From CAIUGU01 sp963819685 (GTDB lineage: Bacteria > Pseudomonadota > Gammaproteobacteria > Steroidobacterales > Steroidobacteraceae): a DNA stretch of 64,000 nucleotides. Below, in pieces: positions 1 through 10,319 of the stretch. A model generated the notes under the pieces. It had not been told where the DNA came from, made no database searches, and saw nothing but the letters and a program-made list of their open reading frames with translations. Position 1 is the first letter of the stretch; every line of letters starts with the position of its first letter. Both the position numbers and the translations under genes were made by a program. The DNA is taken from assembly GCA_963819685.1 (NCBI GenBank), contig CAWFXI010000009.1, forward strand, positions 186,001 through 250,000, written 5' to 3'.

Positions 1-233
1 CTATCTCTCGCGCAACAGGAAATGACTTTTGCATTGCGCGTAGGGTGATCATCCGGCACAGGTGGTGCGTGGCCAGCGGCGAGCGCACAACGCGCGACCC
101 GGGCAGTCATTGATAGTCCGGAGAGTCCCTTCGTTTGGACTGGAGCATGCCGCAAGCCTGCCACCCCACATGAACAAGTGGCGGGTGGTCATGCCCGCGT
201 TGTCGTGGGCGAGGTGATAACCGGAGGGGCGAA

Positions 234-2286
234 ATGACAATCATGCACGCTGCTCGATCTGCCGGTATGGGATTGTGCGCCATCGCGATCGGTGGCTGTC
301 TCGCTGCTCAGTCGCATCGACCTCCCCATGGGGACTGGGTCAGTTACGGCGGCACCAACTGGAGTCAGAAGTACTCCACGCTTGATCGGATCACGCGTGA
401 CAACTTCAACACTCTTCACGTGGCCTGGACCTGGCGATCGCCCGATCAGGCCCTGATCAAGACGCTTCCCGAGTATCCGGAGATGCCATGGCATGCAACC
501 GGGCTCAAAGGGACGCCGCTTGTGGTGAACGGCGTCATGTACATGAGTACCGGCCTGAACCAGATTGTCGCGATTGACCCAGCCACCGGTATCACCAAGT
601 GGCAATTCAATCCGGAGGCTTACAAGAGTGGTGGTCAAGCCAGCGTGCTTGGCTGGCAGTCGAGGGGCGTGGCGTACTGGACGGATGGACGCGGCGACGA
701 ACGCATTCTGCTCGGTACGCTTGACGGCTATCTGCTCGCCGTCGATGCGCAGACTGGTCGGCCAATCACATCGTTCGGCGTGAACGGCAAGGTCGATCTC
801 ACGATCGGTGTGCCGCGGGCATCGCGGGGAACGCTGCAGCTCGTGGATGGCGAACGACACTACGTCTCGGTGGATTCACCGCCTGTGGTGGTTCGCGACA
901 CGGTGGTCGTCGGTTCGGCGATGTCGGATCGGACTCCTATCAGGGAGTGGGCGCCCGGATACGTGCAGGGCTTCGACGTCCGCACCGGAAAGTCCAGGTG
1001 GACATTTCATACCGTTCCGCAGGACGGTGAGGTGGGTGCGGACACCTGGAAAGAGCATTCGAATCGCTACACCGGCAATGTAAACGTGTGGAGCATGATG
1101 AGTGGTGACGACGAACTCGGACATGTGTACCTGCCGTTGACCACGCCCAACAGCGACTATTGGGGTGGTTTTCGCAAGGGCGACAATCTGTTTGCGGAGA
1201 GCCTGGTTGCGGTTGACGTGGAATCAGGCAAGCGGGTCTGGCACTTTCAGGCGGTCCATCATGGCGTATGGGACTACGATTTTCCGTGCGCTCCGACGCT
1301 GGTCGATCTGACCATCAACGGTCGTCGGGTGAAGGCCATCGCCCAGGCCAGCAAGCAGGGATTCATGTACGTGTTCGATCGCGTTATCGGGAACGCCACT
1401 CTGGCCAATTGAAGAACGTCCTGTCCCTCCTTCCGATATTCCGGGCGAGGAGTTGTCGCCGACTCAGCCGTTTCCAACCCGACCGGCGGCCTTTGACCGG
1501 CAAGGCGTGACCGAGAACGATCTGATCGATTTCACGCCGGAGTTGAGGGCACAGGCGCTCGCCATAGTGAAGCACTACAGATATGGCCCGCTCTTCACGC
1601 CGCCATCGCTCTACCAGAGCGACGCGATGCGGGGCACGATCCATCTTCCGACGGGAAGCGGCGCGGCCAATTGGAGCGGATCGGGAGCAGATCCTGAAAC
1701 AGGGTTCGTCTACGTTCCATCGAAAACCGTACCCGGCATGATGACCCTGACACCGCTTCCCGAAGGGCTGACGACATGGCCAACGGCCGCTCCGCTCGAG
1801 GGTACGCCGCTGCCGTACGTGCCGAACGGCAAGATTGGTCCTCCGAGTGTTCATCCGGCACGACCGGCCCAGCCGACCGGGCCTCAGGGCCTGCCGCTCG
1901 TCAAACCCCCGTACAGTCGCATGACTGCCTACAACATGAACACCGGCGAGATCGCCTGGCAGGTACCCACAGGTCCAGGGCAGGAGCGGATTCGCAATCA
2001 TCCTGCGCTCAAAGGAGTCGACTTGCCTGCGCTCGGCGGACAAGGCGGCGCCGGAGGACCGCTGGTCACGAAGACACTGCTGATTTACGGGCTGCTCCCG
2101 AGCGCGCCGGACCAGGGTCGTCGAGGCAAACTCGTTGCATACGACAAGGCAACCGGGGCCACACTGGGCGAGATCGATCTGCCGGGATCGCCGTTGGGTA
2201 CGCCCATGACCTTTCTGGCGGGTGGTAAACAGTACATCGCTTTGACGCTTGCCAATGGGGAAATGATTGCGCTCACGGTGCCTTGA
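234..2286 (+). CDS. PQQ-dependent dehydrogenase (glucose-dehydrogenase-like propeller), one frameshift
   Basis: Quinoprotein beta-propeller expected to oxidise a sugar or alcohol in the periplasm with PQQ. An N-terminal lipoprotein signal ends IGGC, putting the lipidated Cys at residue 22. Tryptophan-docking repeats follow, with family motifs such as WHFQAVHHGVWDYDFP and the WPIEERPVP segment. A ribosome-binding site (CCGGAGGGG) precedes ATG 234. The reading frame breaks near 1390-1394: removing one base of GGGAA restores DRVIG-TPLWPIEERP, which aligns without gaps to the neighbour at 2320. The C-terminal half continues from about 1395 to 2286. It is first in a tandem of three paralogues. There is no cytochrome c domain and no adjacent Cys-Cys pair. 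The frameshift may be a sequencing error. Confidence 0.85.
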
Positions 2287-2319
2287 GCACGGTAAACTGA
2301 AGTCGATGGGGGAGGTCAG

Positions 2320-4284
2320 ATGAAACAACAACAAATACTTCCGCTGGTCCTGGCGACGGGCTTCGCCGTGTTTCTGGCGGGTTGCCAGACCAGGCCGTCG
2401 GGCGTTGCGCAAGGTGAGTGGCGCTCCTGGGCGGGCGACAAGGCGAGTACCCGGTATTCGCCGCTTGCGCAGATCAACCGGGACAACGTCAAGAATCTTA
2501 AGGTCGCCTGGCGGCAGTCCGCCATGCCGGACGAACTTGCAAAGACATTGCCTGCCCCGCGGCCGGCACCCAACAACTACCAGAACACGCCGCTCATGGC
2601 GAACGGTCTGCTCTATGTAAGCAGCGGCATAGGCACCGTGATTGCCCTCGACCCGGGGACGGGCAAAGTCGTCTGGTTTGAGCGGCCAGCAACCGAAGGT
2701 CCTCCGGCGTTGACCAGTCGAGGTGTCGCATTCTGGAGTGGCGAAAGCGACGGCAGAATCATTGCTGTCGAGGGTACTGATCTTGTTGCCCTGAATGCGA
2801 AGACCGGTGAGCGAATCCGTGACTTCGGTGTCAACGGCAAGGTGGACCTGCGCGCGGGAATGAGTCGCTCCGTTGGCAACTACGTCTGGCGTTCGGCGCC
2901 GCTCATTGTCCGCAACGTTATTGTCGTTGGCAGCGTCGTCTCCGACATCAACAGCGCAAACCGGGTGGCCCTCAAGGAAGGCGCGCCTGGGGATGTGCGC
3001 GGCTACGACGTCCGGACCGGCAAGCAGTTGTGGAACTTCACAGTGATTCCGCCGCAGGGTGAGTTCGGCAGCGAGACCTGGGAGCAGGGTTCCAACGTGT
3101 ATTCCGGAGCCGCCAATGCATGGGCGACGATGAGCGGTGATGAGGAGCTTGGGCAGGTGTATCTGCCACTCTCGACGCCTACCGATGACTGGTATGGCGG
3201 TCACCGTCCGGGTGCGAATCTGTTTGCCGAGAGCATCGTGGCGCTGGACGTCGCTACCGGCAAGCGCCTGTGGCACTTCCAGGCCGTGCACCATGGTCTT
3301 TGGGATTACGACTTTCCGTGCCCACCGATTCTGGCCGACATCACGGTCAACGGCCGGAAAATCAAGGCGCTTGCGCAGCCATCCAAGCAGGCCATGCTGT
3401 ATGTGTTCGATCGCACGAACGGCAAGCCGGTATGGCCGATCGAAGAACGCCCCGTGCCGAAGGGCGATGTACCGGGTGAGTGGTATTCGCCGACGCAGCC
3501 CATGCCGCTCGATGCGCACGGCAAGCCGTTTGCCTATGACCAGCTGGGTGTCAGCATCGACGACCTCATCGACTTCACTCCGGAACTGCGCCAGGAGGCA
3601 ATCCGGATCATCAATGACTATGCGTTTGGCCCGGTGTTCTTTCCGCCGGTAGTCCCCGGTTCGGGGATGGCGGCCGGCAAGAAGGGCTCGATACACATGC
3701 CGGGCACCTACGGTGGCACGAACTGGTACGGGGCTGCGCTCGACCCTGAAACGAACGTGCTGTACGTGCCATCAGCCCATACGCCGATCATAGTGCAGCT
3801 GGTTCCACCTCCGGAGGGTTCGAATCTGAACCTGGTTCGGCGCGGCTGGGAACCGGTTGTCGGACCCCAGAAACTGCCGATGTTCAAACCGCCCTATGGA
3901 CGACTGGTTGCGATCGATCTGAACAAGGGTGAGATCAAGTGGACTGTTGCCAATGGAGAGGGTCCCCGGGATCATGCAGCGATCAGGGATCTCAACTTGC
4001 CGCCACTTGGCAACCCCGGTCGTACCGGCCCCATCGTAACGAAGTCATTGGTCTTCATGGGCGAGGGGTTCGATACGAGCCGGGCGGGCGGCGCCCCTTA
4101 CGGCGGTGGCAAGATGTTTCGTGCGTTCGACAAATCGACCGGGGCGGTGGTGTGGGAAATGGAGTTGCCCGCCGGCCAGACGGCACCTGCGATGACTTAT
4201 AGCTGGCAGGGCAAGCAATATCTCGTCATGGCGACCGGGTGGACGGATCGGCCCGGTGAACTCATGGCACTCGCGCTGGAGTAG
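2320..4284 (+). CDS. PQQ-dependent dehydrogenase family lipoprotein
   Basis: Intact 654-residue quinoprotein propeller and the reference copy for its two damaged neighbours. The signal ends LAGC (lipidated Cys 22), so the mature protein should be anchored to a membrane in the periplasm. The body carries family motifs: SWAGDKASTRYSPL near the start, WHFQAVHHGLWDYDFPCPP in the middle, WPIEERPVPKGD, and near the C-terminus FDKSTGAVVWEMELPAG followed by SWQGKQYLVMATG. GGGGGAGG lies 7 bases before ATG 2320. It follows the first paralogue by 33 bases, so co-transcription is likely. It lacks a cytochrome domain, so electrons must go to ubiquinone or a separate carrier. The substrate cannot be read from sequence. 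Confidence 0.92.
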   Translation: MKQQQILPLVLATGFAVFLAGCQTRPSGVAQGEWRSWAGDKASTRYSPLAQINRDNVKNLKVAWRQSAMPDELAKTLPAPRPAPNNYQNTPLMANGLLYVSSGIGTVIALDPGTGKVVWFERPATEGPPALTSRGVAFWSGESDGRIIAVEGTDLVALNAKTGERIRDFGVNGKVDLRAGMSRSVGNYVWRSAPLIVRNVIVVGSVVSDINSANRVALKEGAPGDVRGYDVRTGKQLWNFTVIPPQGEFGSETWEQGSNVYSGAANAWATMSGDEELGQVYLPLSTPTDDWYGGHRPGANLFAESIVALDVATGKRLWHFQAVHHGLWDYDFPCPPILADITVNGRKIKALAQPSKQAMLYVFDRTNGKPVWPIEERPVPKGDVPGEWYSPTQPMPLDAHGKPFAYDQLGVSIDDLIDFTPELRQEAIRIINDYAFGPVFFPPVVPGSGMAAGKKGSIHMPGTYGGTNWYGAALDPETNVLYVPSAHTPIIVQLVPPPEGSNLNLVRRGWEPVVGPQKLPMFKPPYGRLVAIDLNKGEIKWTVANGEGPRDHAAIRDLNLPPLGNPGRTGPIVTKSLVFMGEGFDTSRAGGAPYGGGKMFRAFDKSTGAVVWEMELPAGQTAPAMTYSWQGKQYLVMATGWTDRPGELMALALE

Positions 4285-4348
4285 GGAAGTTGCCGTGTTT
4301 GAGGAAGATGCATTAGCGTAGCCTGCAAGAATTGATAGTGGTGGTGAA

Positions 4349-6406
4349 ATGAAGATCATGCGAAGCCTTGCGTTGGGTTCCCTGTTCGTTGCGGGGGCGG
4401 TTGTCGCGGCCGGGAGTGCGCAGGCACAGACTCGTGTCCCGTCGACCGCAACCGGTGAATGGCCGACTTACGGCGGCGATCTGGCGAGTTCAAAGTACTC
4501 GCCGCTGGATCAGATCACGAGTGCAAACTTCAGTTCCCTGAAAGTCGTTTGGCGCGCGAAATCACCGGACGCATTCCTGAGCGTGACGCAGCCAGGTGGC
4601 GGCGAGTGGACCGGGAATTCCAAGGCTAGTCTTCGAGCAGTTGTTGCTCGACGATCCCAAACGCTGGCGCGATGGTGCGCCGCCACTCGTCGGCAATTAC
4701 AAGGCGACACCGTTGATGGTGGGCGGCGTGCTTTACGTCAATACGCCGAGCTCGGTCGGTGCGGCGGTCGATGCGCGCACGGGCGCCACGCTGTGGACCT
4801 ACAACCCGAAGAGTTACGAGTCCGGCACCACCACGATGAGCTTAGCGGTGGGTACAGAAGGGCGTGGCGTACTGGAGTGACGGCAAGGAAGAGCGGGTTT
4901 TCTGGGGCACCGGCGACGGCTATCTGATCAGTGTGGATGCGAAGACCGGGCGACCGGTCGCCAGGGTTTGGCAAGAACGGGCGGGTCGACCTGATGGAAG
5001 GCTTGCCGCGTGCCAAGCGCGGCGAGCGCGATTATCTGAACGCGCTGACCTACTCGGTGCAGTCACCGCCGTTCGTGGTCGGAGACCTGGTCATTACTCC
5101 CGCTTCGATTTCTTCGTTGATCATCAACAAGGAACAGATCCCGGGATGGATCCGCGCATTCGACGTGCGGACGGGCAGTATCAAGTGGACGTTCAAGACC
5201 GTGCCCGAACCCGGCGAGTTCGGCAACGACACCTGGGAGAACGGCTCGTGGGCGTACTCCGGCAAAGTGACGGTGTGGACGCAAATGAGCGCCGACGTGG
5301 AACTCGGCCATCTGTACGCGCCGACCAATACGACGGCGCCGGATTTTTACGGCGCGCATCGCCTCGGCGACAACCTCTTCGCGGAGAGCATCCTGGCGCT
5401 CGACCTCGCGACCGGCAAGCGCATCTGGCATTTCCAGACGGTTCACCACGGACTGTGGGACTACGACAACCCGGCAGCGCCCAACCTTCTCGACATTACC
5501 GTGCAAGGGCAAACGCGTCAAGGCACTCGCACAAATCACGAAGCAGGGATTCGTCTACACGTTCGACCGGGCGACGGGCAAGCCGATCTGGCCGATCAAG
5601 GAGACGCGCGTCCCGGCCTCGGACGTACCGGGCGAGCGCGCTGCGCGTACGCAGCCCATACCAACCAAACCCGCGCCCTTCGAATACCAGGGCGTGACGA
5701 TCGACGACCTGGCTGACTTCACGCCGGAGATCCGGAAGCTGGCGAAACAAGCGGTTGCTCCGTTTCGCATCGGACCGCTTTTCACGCCACCCTCGACGGT
5801 TGGCACTATTGACGGCCCGGGATCGACCGGCGGTGGCAACTGGAGCGGTGCCGCCGTCGATCCGGAAACAGGCATGCTGTATGTGCCGTCCAGGAATGCC
5901 TTTTCAATTGATGCGCGTCATTGAACAGGATCCGAAATTGGGAGGCAACCTCCGGTACATGCAGGTGCAGGCGGAACGCCCTGCGTCCATTCCGGGCGGC
6001 ATACCGCTCACGAAGCCGCCGTATTCCCGGATGACCGCCATCAACATGAACACCGGTGAGCATGCGTGGATGGTCCCCACCGGCAATGGTGATCGCGTCC
6101 GCAATCTTCCGGCATTGAAGCCGCTCAACCTGCCGCCCGTGGGCGGCGACGTCCACGCATGAGTGGACCGTCTGCTGACCAAGACGCTGCTGATCTATGC
6201 ACTGACGGCAGGGGGCAGCCGAGGCGGTCCCCGGCTGGTGGCCTATGACAAAGCGACGGGGAAGGAACTCGGATCCGCCGATATTCCCGGCAATGGCCAT
6301 TGGTACTCCGATGACCTACTTGCTGGATGGCAAACAGTACATTGCCCTGACGGTGAGTAGCCCTACGGGGGATGCTCCCGAACTCGTTGCTTTAGCGTTG
6401 CCTTGA
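4349..6406 (+). pseudogene. PQQ-dependent dehydrogenase, third tandem copy, multiply frameshifted
   Basis: Third propeller of the tandem, with a Sec signal ending AQA instead of a lipobox. Homology to the 2320 gene runs the full length, but the frame changes at about 4624 (extra G after AAG), 4845 (extra G), 4965 (extra G in AGGGTTT), 5504 (extra C), 5898 (extra G) and 6295 (extra G). A TGA also sits in the reading near 6160-6162; it disappears if the short stretch MSGP-LLTKTLLIY is read with two compensating shifts. Repaired, the protein ends DGKQYIALTVSS...ALALP at 6406. Every change is an added base, mostly G or C. Either a decayed copy or an assembly artefact. Its last 15 bases overlap the convergent gene at 6392. 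Confidence 0.8.
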
Positions 6407-7372
6407 GGCTGCCGCCATTTCGTCGTAGTACTGGCCAATGCTGGTCATGAAAGCGGTCGTACTGACGGAATTGTCCCAGCCGAGTTCGGCGAGCTTGAGC
6501 TGGATCCGGGCCTGATCGAGCGTCTGCAGCTGGTCTTTCTTCAGCCCACGCCGGATCAGGTCCCGCAAGCGCTCGTTCATCGTCTCGAACCGCACGCGAT
6601 AGGCCTGCACTTCGGCCCTGGTCATCACGTGTCCGTGGCCGGGGATGGCCGTATCGAAATCGATCTCAAGCAGACGGTCGATCGTCTTGACGAACTCGAT
6701 GGCGCTGCCGCCGGCGCGATAGTCGATCACCGGCATGCCGTCGATGACGAGATCACCCATGTGGATGGTCTTGAGGTCAGGAAAATAAAGGATGGTGTCG
6801 CCATCGGTATGGCCGCGCCCGTAGTGCAGCATCCGCACCTCGACGCCGCCGAGAAAGACGGCCGCTTCATCGGCGAAGACGATGTTGGGCTCACCGGGCT
6901 GCTTCAGCTTGAGGAAATTTTCCCGGATGTTGCGGTGGCCAATCACGTCAATACCGAGGGCGCGCAGGTTCGCATTGCCGCTCACATGATCGGCGTGGTG
7001 ATGGCTGTTCAGCAGATAGCGCACTGGCAGCGATGAAACGCTGCGCACCTGCGCCAGGACATCCACCAGATTTTCCGGATACTTGTCGTCGACGAGGATG
7101 AGTCCTTCCGGCGTCACGCGAACTGCAACGTCGCCGGGTTCGTGGATCAGGCCGTCGTCCGGTCCGTTCGGCCGGCAACCGCGGGTAGCACAGGGCACGA
7201 AGGGACCGCGAACGACGTACAGCCCCTCTTTCACCTTGTCGATCCGCATCTGGCCGGCCTGCAAGACTTCCACATCCTGCCGCAGCGTGGAAGGCGGCTG
7301 GGCTGCGAAGACCGTCGGCGAAACAGCGATCACCAATGGAACGACCACGAGAGCGGGAAAGAGCAGGATCAC
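6392..7372 (-). CDS. Secreted MBL-fold metallo-hydrolase
   Basis: 326-residue metallo-beta-lactamase-fold hydrolase with a Sec signal (hydrophobic VVVPLVIAVSPTVFAA). The zinc motif HHHADH lies near residue 120, followed by the later ligands in HYGRGHTDGD, HMGDL and PGHGH. It probably acts as a periplasmic hydrolase of the large group annotated only as MBL fold; the substrate is unknown. The start is a GTG at 7372 with no good ribosome-binding site, so the exact N-terminus is uncertain. The gene is intact although it sits between two heavily frameshifted plus-strand genes, so the damage is not regional decay of everything. Confidence 0.88.
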   Translation of the reverse strand: MILLFPALVVVPLVIAVSPTVFAAQPPSTLRQDVEVLQAGQMRIDKVKEGLYVVRGPFVPCATRGCRPNGPDDGLIHEPGDVAVRVTPEGLILVDDKYPENLVDVLAQVRSVSSLPVRYLLNSHHHADHVSGNANLRALGIDVIGHRNIRENFLKLKQPGEPNIVFADEAAVFLGGVEVRMLHYGRGHTDGDTILYFPDLKTIHMGDLVIDGMPVIDYRAGGSAIEFVKTIDRLLEIDFDTAIPGHGHVMTRAEVQAYRVRFETMNERLRDLIRRGLKKDQLQTLDQARIQLKLAELGWDNSVSTTAFMTSIGQYYDEMAAASRQR

Positions 7373-7834
7373 CGCGGAGGAAAACCCTGCGCGGCAACTT
7401 CTATTTCATCAAACTGTAAGAGAACGGCAGTCGTGTGTCCGGTGTGCTGGTTGTCGTGATCGCCCCAACTACTGTATCTCCAATTGCGGCCCTGCGGATC
7501 AAGTTCATTGCAAATCAAGTAGCATTTCATCTTGAATTCCGTAATAGTAATAACTCAACGCGTATGGTCATTGCATTGGTTGCATGCTCTGGTGTCGGGC
7601 CTGCAAATTCTTCATGCAGACTGATCGTTCACTCTATGTCGCCAGCCCCAACAGTGTGCGCGCGGCTACGAGGCTTTGGGAGCTGACCATCGATGATCGC
7701 TTTCCAGGATGAAGGCATGACTTCCGAAGGCGGTTTCCACCCCTGCGTTTTTGCGCTCGCCGTGACAACGTCTCTGATCCAGTTTGCGGTTGGCGCTGCA
7801 GCATTCTTCAGTATGCGATCCAAAGGAGTTTCAC
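7373..7834. other. Non-coding gap between MBL hydrolase and sulfatase
   Basis: About 460 bases between two divergently transcribed genes, more AT-rich than the flanks around 7500-7620, and the likely site of both promoters. Only the small open frame at 7693-7842 was found; no repeat or RNA gene was recognised. Confidence 0.5.
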
Positions 7835-7842
7835 ATGGCTAA
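7693..7842 (+). CDS. Possible 49-residue leader/small membrane peptide
   Basis: Short open frame from ATG 7693 to TAA 7842. Its stop overlaps the first codons of the sulfatase gene by 8 bases, the arrangement of translational coupling. GGGAGCT lies 8 bases upstream of the ATG. The peptide has one hydrophobic stretch (FALAVTTSLIQFAVGAAAFF), which could be a membrane helix. No homologue is recognised, and the frame may be chance. Confidence 0.25.
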   Translation: MIAFQDEGMTSEGGFHPCVFALAVTTSLIQFAVGAAAFFSMRSKGVSHG

Positions 7843-9398
7843 GACCTCTAAAGGCAGCAAGCAACCGAACATCCTGGTGATCTGGGGCGACGACATCGGG
7901 CAATCGAATCTCAGTTGCTATACGCACGGGCTGATGGGCTACCAGACGCCGAACATCGACCGGCTCGCGAAGGAAGGAATGATGTTCACCGACTCCTATG
8001 GCGAGCAGTCCTGCACGGCCGGGCGCTCGTCCTTCATCACCGGCCAGAGCGTCTATCGCACCGGCCTTTCCAAGGTCGGCATTCCGGCGCGCCCATCGGC
8101 ATGTCGGAGAAGCTCGTCACCATCGCGGCGGTGCTCAAGAACCAGGGCTATGCGACCGGGCAGTTCGGCAAGAACCACCTCGGCGACCTGAACCACATGC
8201 TGCCGACCAACCATGGGTTCGATGAGTTCTTCGGCAATCTCTACCACCTCAATGCCGAAGAAGAGCCGGAAATGGACGACTACTACCCGAGAAGGACTTC
8301 CCGAATTTTCGCGAAGACGTTCGGGCCGCGCGGCGTGCATCCATTCCTGGGCGACCGACAAGGACGACCCGACCGGTGATGCCGCGCTGGGGCAAGGTCG
8401 GCAAGCAGAAGATCGAGGACACCGGCCCGCTCACGACGAAGCGCATGGAGACCTGCGACGACGAATTCGTCGCCGCGCGCCAAGGACTTCATCAAGCGCC
8501 AGGACAAGGCCGGGCAAGCCGTTCTTCGTCTGGCTCAACACCACCCACATGCATCTGTTCACCCATACGAAGAAGGAGAGCCTCGGCCAGGCGGGACGCT
8601 GGCAGTCGCCCTACCACGACACGATGATCGACCACGACAAGAATGTCGGCGCAGATGCTCGACTATCTCGACGAACTCGGCATCGCCGACGACACCTTCG
8701 TGATGTACTCGACCGACAACGGTCCGCACCGCAACACGCTGGCCCGACGGCGGCATGACGCCGTTCCGCAGCGAAAAGAACACCAACTGGGAAGGCGCAT
8801 TCCGCGATTCCGATGCTCGTGCGCTGGCCCGGCAAGATCGAAGGCCGGCTCAGTCTCGAACGAGATCGTCCAGCATCACGACTGGTTGCCGACCTTCCTC
8901 GCCATGGCCGGCGAGCCGGACGTCGTCGAGAAGCTGAAGAAGGGCTACAAGGCGATCGGGCGGACCTACAAGAACCACATCGACGGCTTCAACCTGCTGC
9001 CGTACCTGACGGGCAAGGCGAAGGAGAGCCCGCGCAAGCTTTTCTTCTACTTCAGCGACGACGGCGACATGCTCGGCCATCCGCTACGACAACTGGAAGG
9101 TCGTGTTCATGGAGCAGCGTTGCGCACGGCACAATGCAGGTGTGGGCGGAGCCCTTCACGCGCCTGCGATTGCCGAAGCTCTTCAATCTGCGAACCGATC
9201 CGTACGAGTTCGCCGACGTCACGTCGAACACCTACTACGATTGGTTCCTTCATCACGCCTACATCCTGTATGCGGCGCAGACGGCCGCCGCAGAAGTTCG
9301 CCGAAACATTCGAGGAATTCCCGCCGGTCCAGAAGCCGAACACGTTCACGATTGATGATGCGCTTGCGAAGATGAGGAGCGCTGCGGGCGGCGATTAG
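7835..9398 (+). pseudogene. Arylsulfatase-type sulfatase, multiply frameshifted
   Basis: Sulfatase of the alkaline-phosphatase superfamily, which hydrolyses sulfate esters. The N-terminal metal-binding segment ILVIWGDDIGQSN is followed by CTAGR, the site where Cys becomes formylglycine, then FGKNHLGD and the downstream GPLTTKRMET and STDNGPH segments. A good AAAGGAGT precedes ATG 7835. No signal peptide is visible. Homology extends to the stop at 9398, but the frame changes about a dozen times, for example near 8088 (one base missing), 8290, 8340, 8375, 8475, 8515, 8650, 8742, 8805, 8850, 9080, 9125 and 9290. Nearly all are single extra G or C. Reassembled length (about 520 residues) is normal for the family, so nothing large is deleted. 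Assembly error or recent inactivation. Confidence 0.82.
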
Positions 9399-9420
9399 TC
9401 GATCGCACCCTGGCGGCGAC

Positions 9421-9452
9421 AGTCGACCCCTCCGGCGCCGGAGGGGTCGACT
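9421..9452. terminator. Perfect 32-base palindrome between convergent genes
   Basis: A 16-base arm beginning AGTCGACCCCTCC is followed directly by its exact reverse complement, with no loop. It lies between the end of the sulfatase gene and the end of dsbA, where a bidirectional terminator is expected. No long T-tract follows on either strand. Confidence 0.6.
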
Positions 9453-9502
9453 TATCGAAGGAACCGAACTTCACGGGAGGGGCCTTCGATTCCCGGAAAA
9501 GC

Positions 9503-10183
9503 TTAAGGCGTACTTTCCTTCGCGACGAGGAATTTGATCAGGTCGATCAGCTCGTCGATACTCTCGATCGAATTCATGCCCACCTTGTATTTGCCATTCA
9601 CGATCAGGGTGGGCGTGCCGGCAACCTTCATCGCCGCAATTTGCGCGTCTGCAGCGCGGATCCTGTTCTCTACGCTGAACGATTTCGCTGCCGCGAGAAA
9701 CGCATCGGGCATGACGCCTGCGACGCGTGCGTAGAAGCGGGCTGCGTCTTCCAGCGTCGGCTGCGGCTTCTTCAATTGGCGTGTAGCGCTGTCGACGACG
9801 GCGAGCTCGCCGGTTTTCCAGATCGCATCGAACATCGCCTGATGCGTGCGTTCTGCGACTCCCAAAGACTGTGCGGCAAAGTAGGCACGCTGAAACATCG
9901 GCCAACTCTCGGAAGGATTGAAAGACGCATGCAGGAAAGCCATCTGGGCATTCGGTGGCAGGCTGGTCTTCAGTCTTTCGATGATCGGTTGAAAACTGTT
10001 GCAGGCAATGCACCCGTACGAAAACACTTCAAGAACTTCGACTTTTCCCGCCGGTACGGTCGTGCGCTGGATGGGCTGGAGGAGCATGTAGTGCTTGCCC
10101 TGGGTCCAGGTCTGGGCAGCCTGCGTTGCGGGAGCAGTAGCGAGAAACAGCAGGCCGAGTGTGGCAGCGATTAGACGGTTCAA
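9503..10183 (-). CDS. dsbA: Thiol:disulfide interchange protein DsbA
   Basis: Periplasmic thioredoxin-fold oxidase that introduces disulfides into exported proteins and is re-oxidised by DsbB. The 226-residue precursor has a Sec signal ending ATQAA. The active site is C58-I-A-C61 in SYGCIACNSF, and the cis-proline loop is AGTPTLIVNGKY. The dipeptide between the cysteines is IA instead of the PH of E. coli DsbA, which should shift its redox potential (inference). It is transcribed divergently from the methyltransferase at 10320 and convergently with the sulfatase. Confidence 0.93.
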   Translation of the reverse strand: MNRLIAATLGLLFLATAPATQAAQTWTQGKHYMLLQPIQRTTVPAGKVEVLEVFSYGCIACNSFQPIIERLKTSLPPNAQMAFLHASFNPSESWPMFQRAYFAAQSLGVAERTHQAMFDAIWKTGELAVVDSATRQLKKPQPTLEDAARFYARVAGVMPDAFLAAAKSFSVENRIRAADAQIAAMKVAGTPTLIVNGKYKVGMNSIESIDELIDLIKFLVAKESTP

Positions 10184-10319
10184 GTCGAACTCCGGTAAAG
10201 CAGGGCGGTAGCGATACTAGCGGAGGGCGCCTTACGCTGGAAGCGGATTCCGATGGCCAGGCGCCCGGTACCATCCGCTCCGTGAGAAGTGTAAGAATGC
10301 ATCAACACAGGAGGATTGC

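Noticed and set aside
1384..3696. 770-codon open frame on the minus strand
   Set aside because: It is antisense to the PQQ dehydrogenase genes, has no recognisable domains and is rich in Arg/His runs typical of shadow frames in GC-rich DNA.
4349..9398. Programmed frameshifting as the cause of the broken frames
   Set aside because: The shifts are numerous, irregular in context and not at slippery heptamers, and the same families read through intact elsewhere.
9421..9452. Palindrome as an insertion-sequence end
   Set aside because: No transposase, no target duplication and no second copy; its place between convergent genes fits a terminator better.
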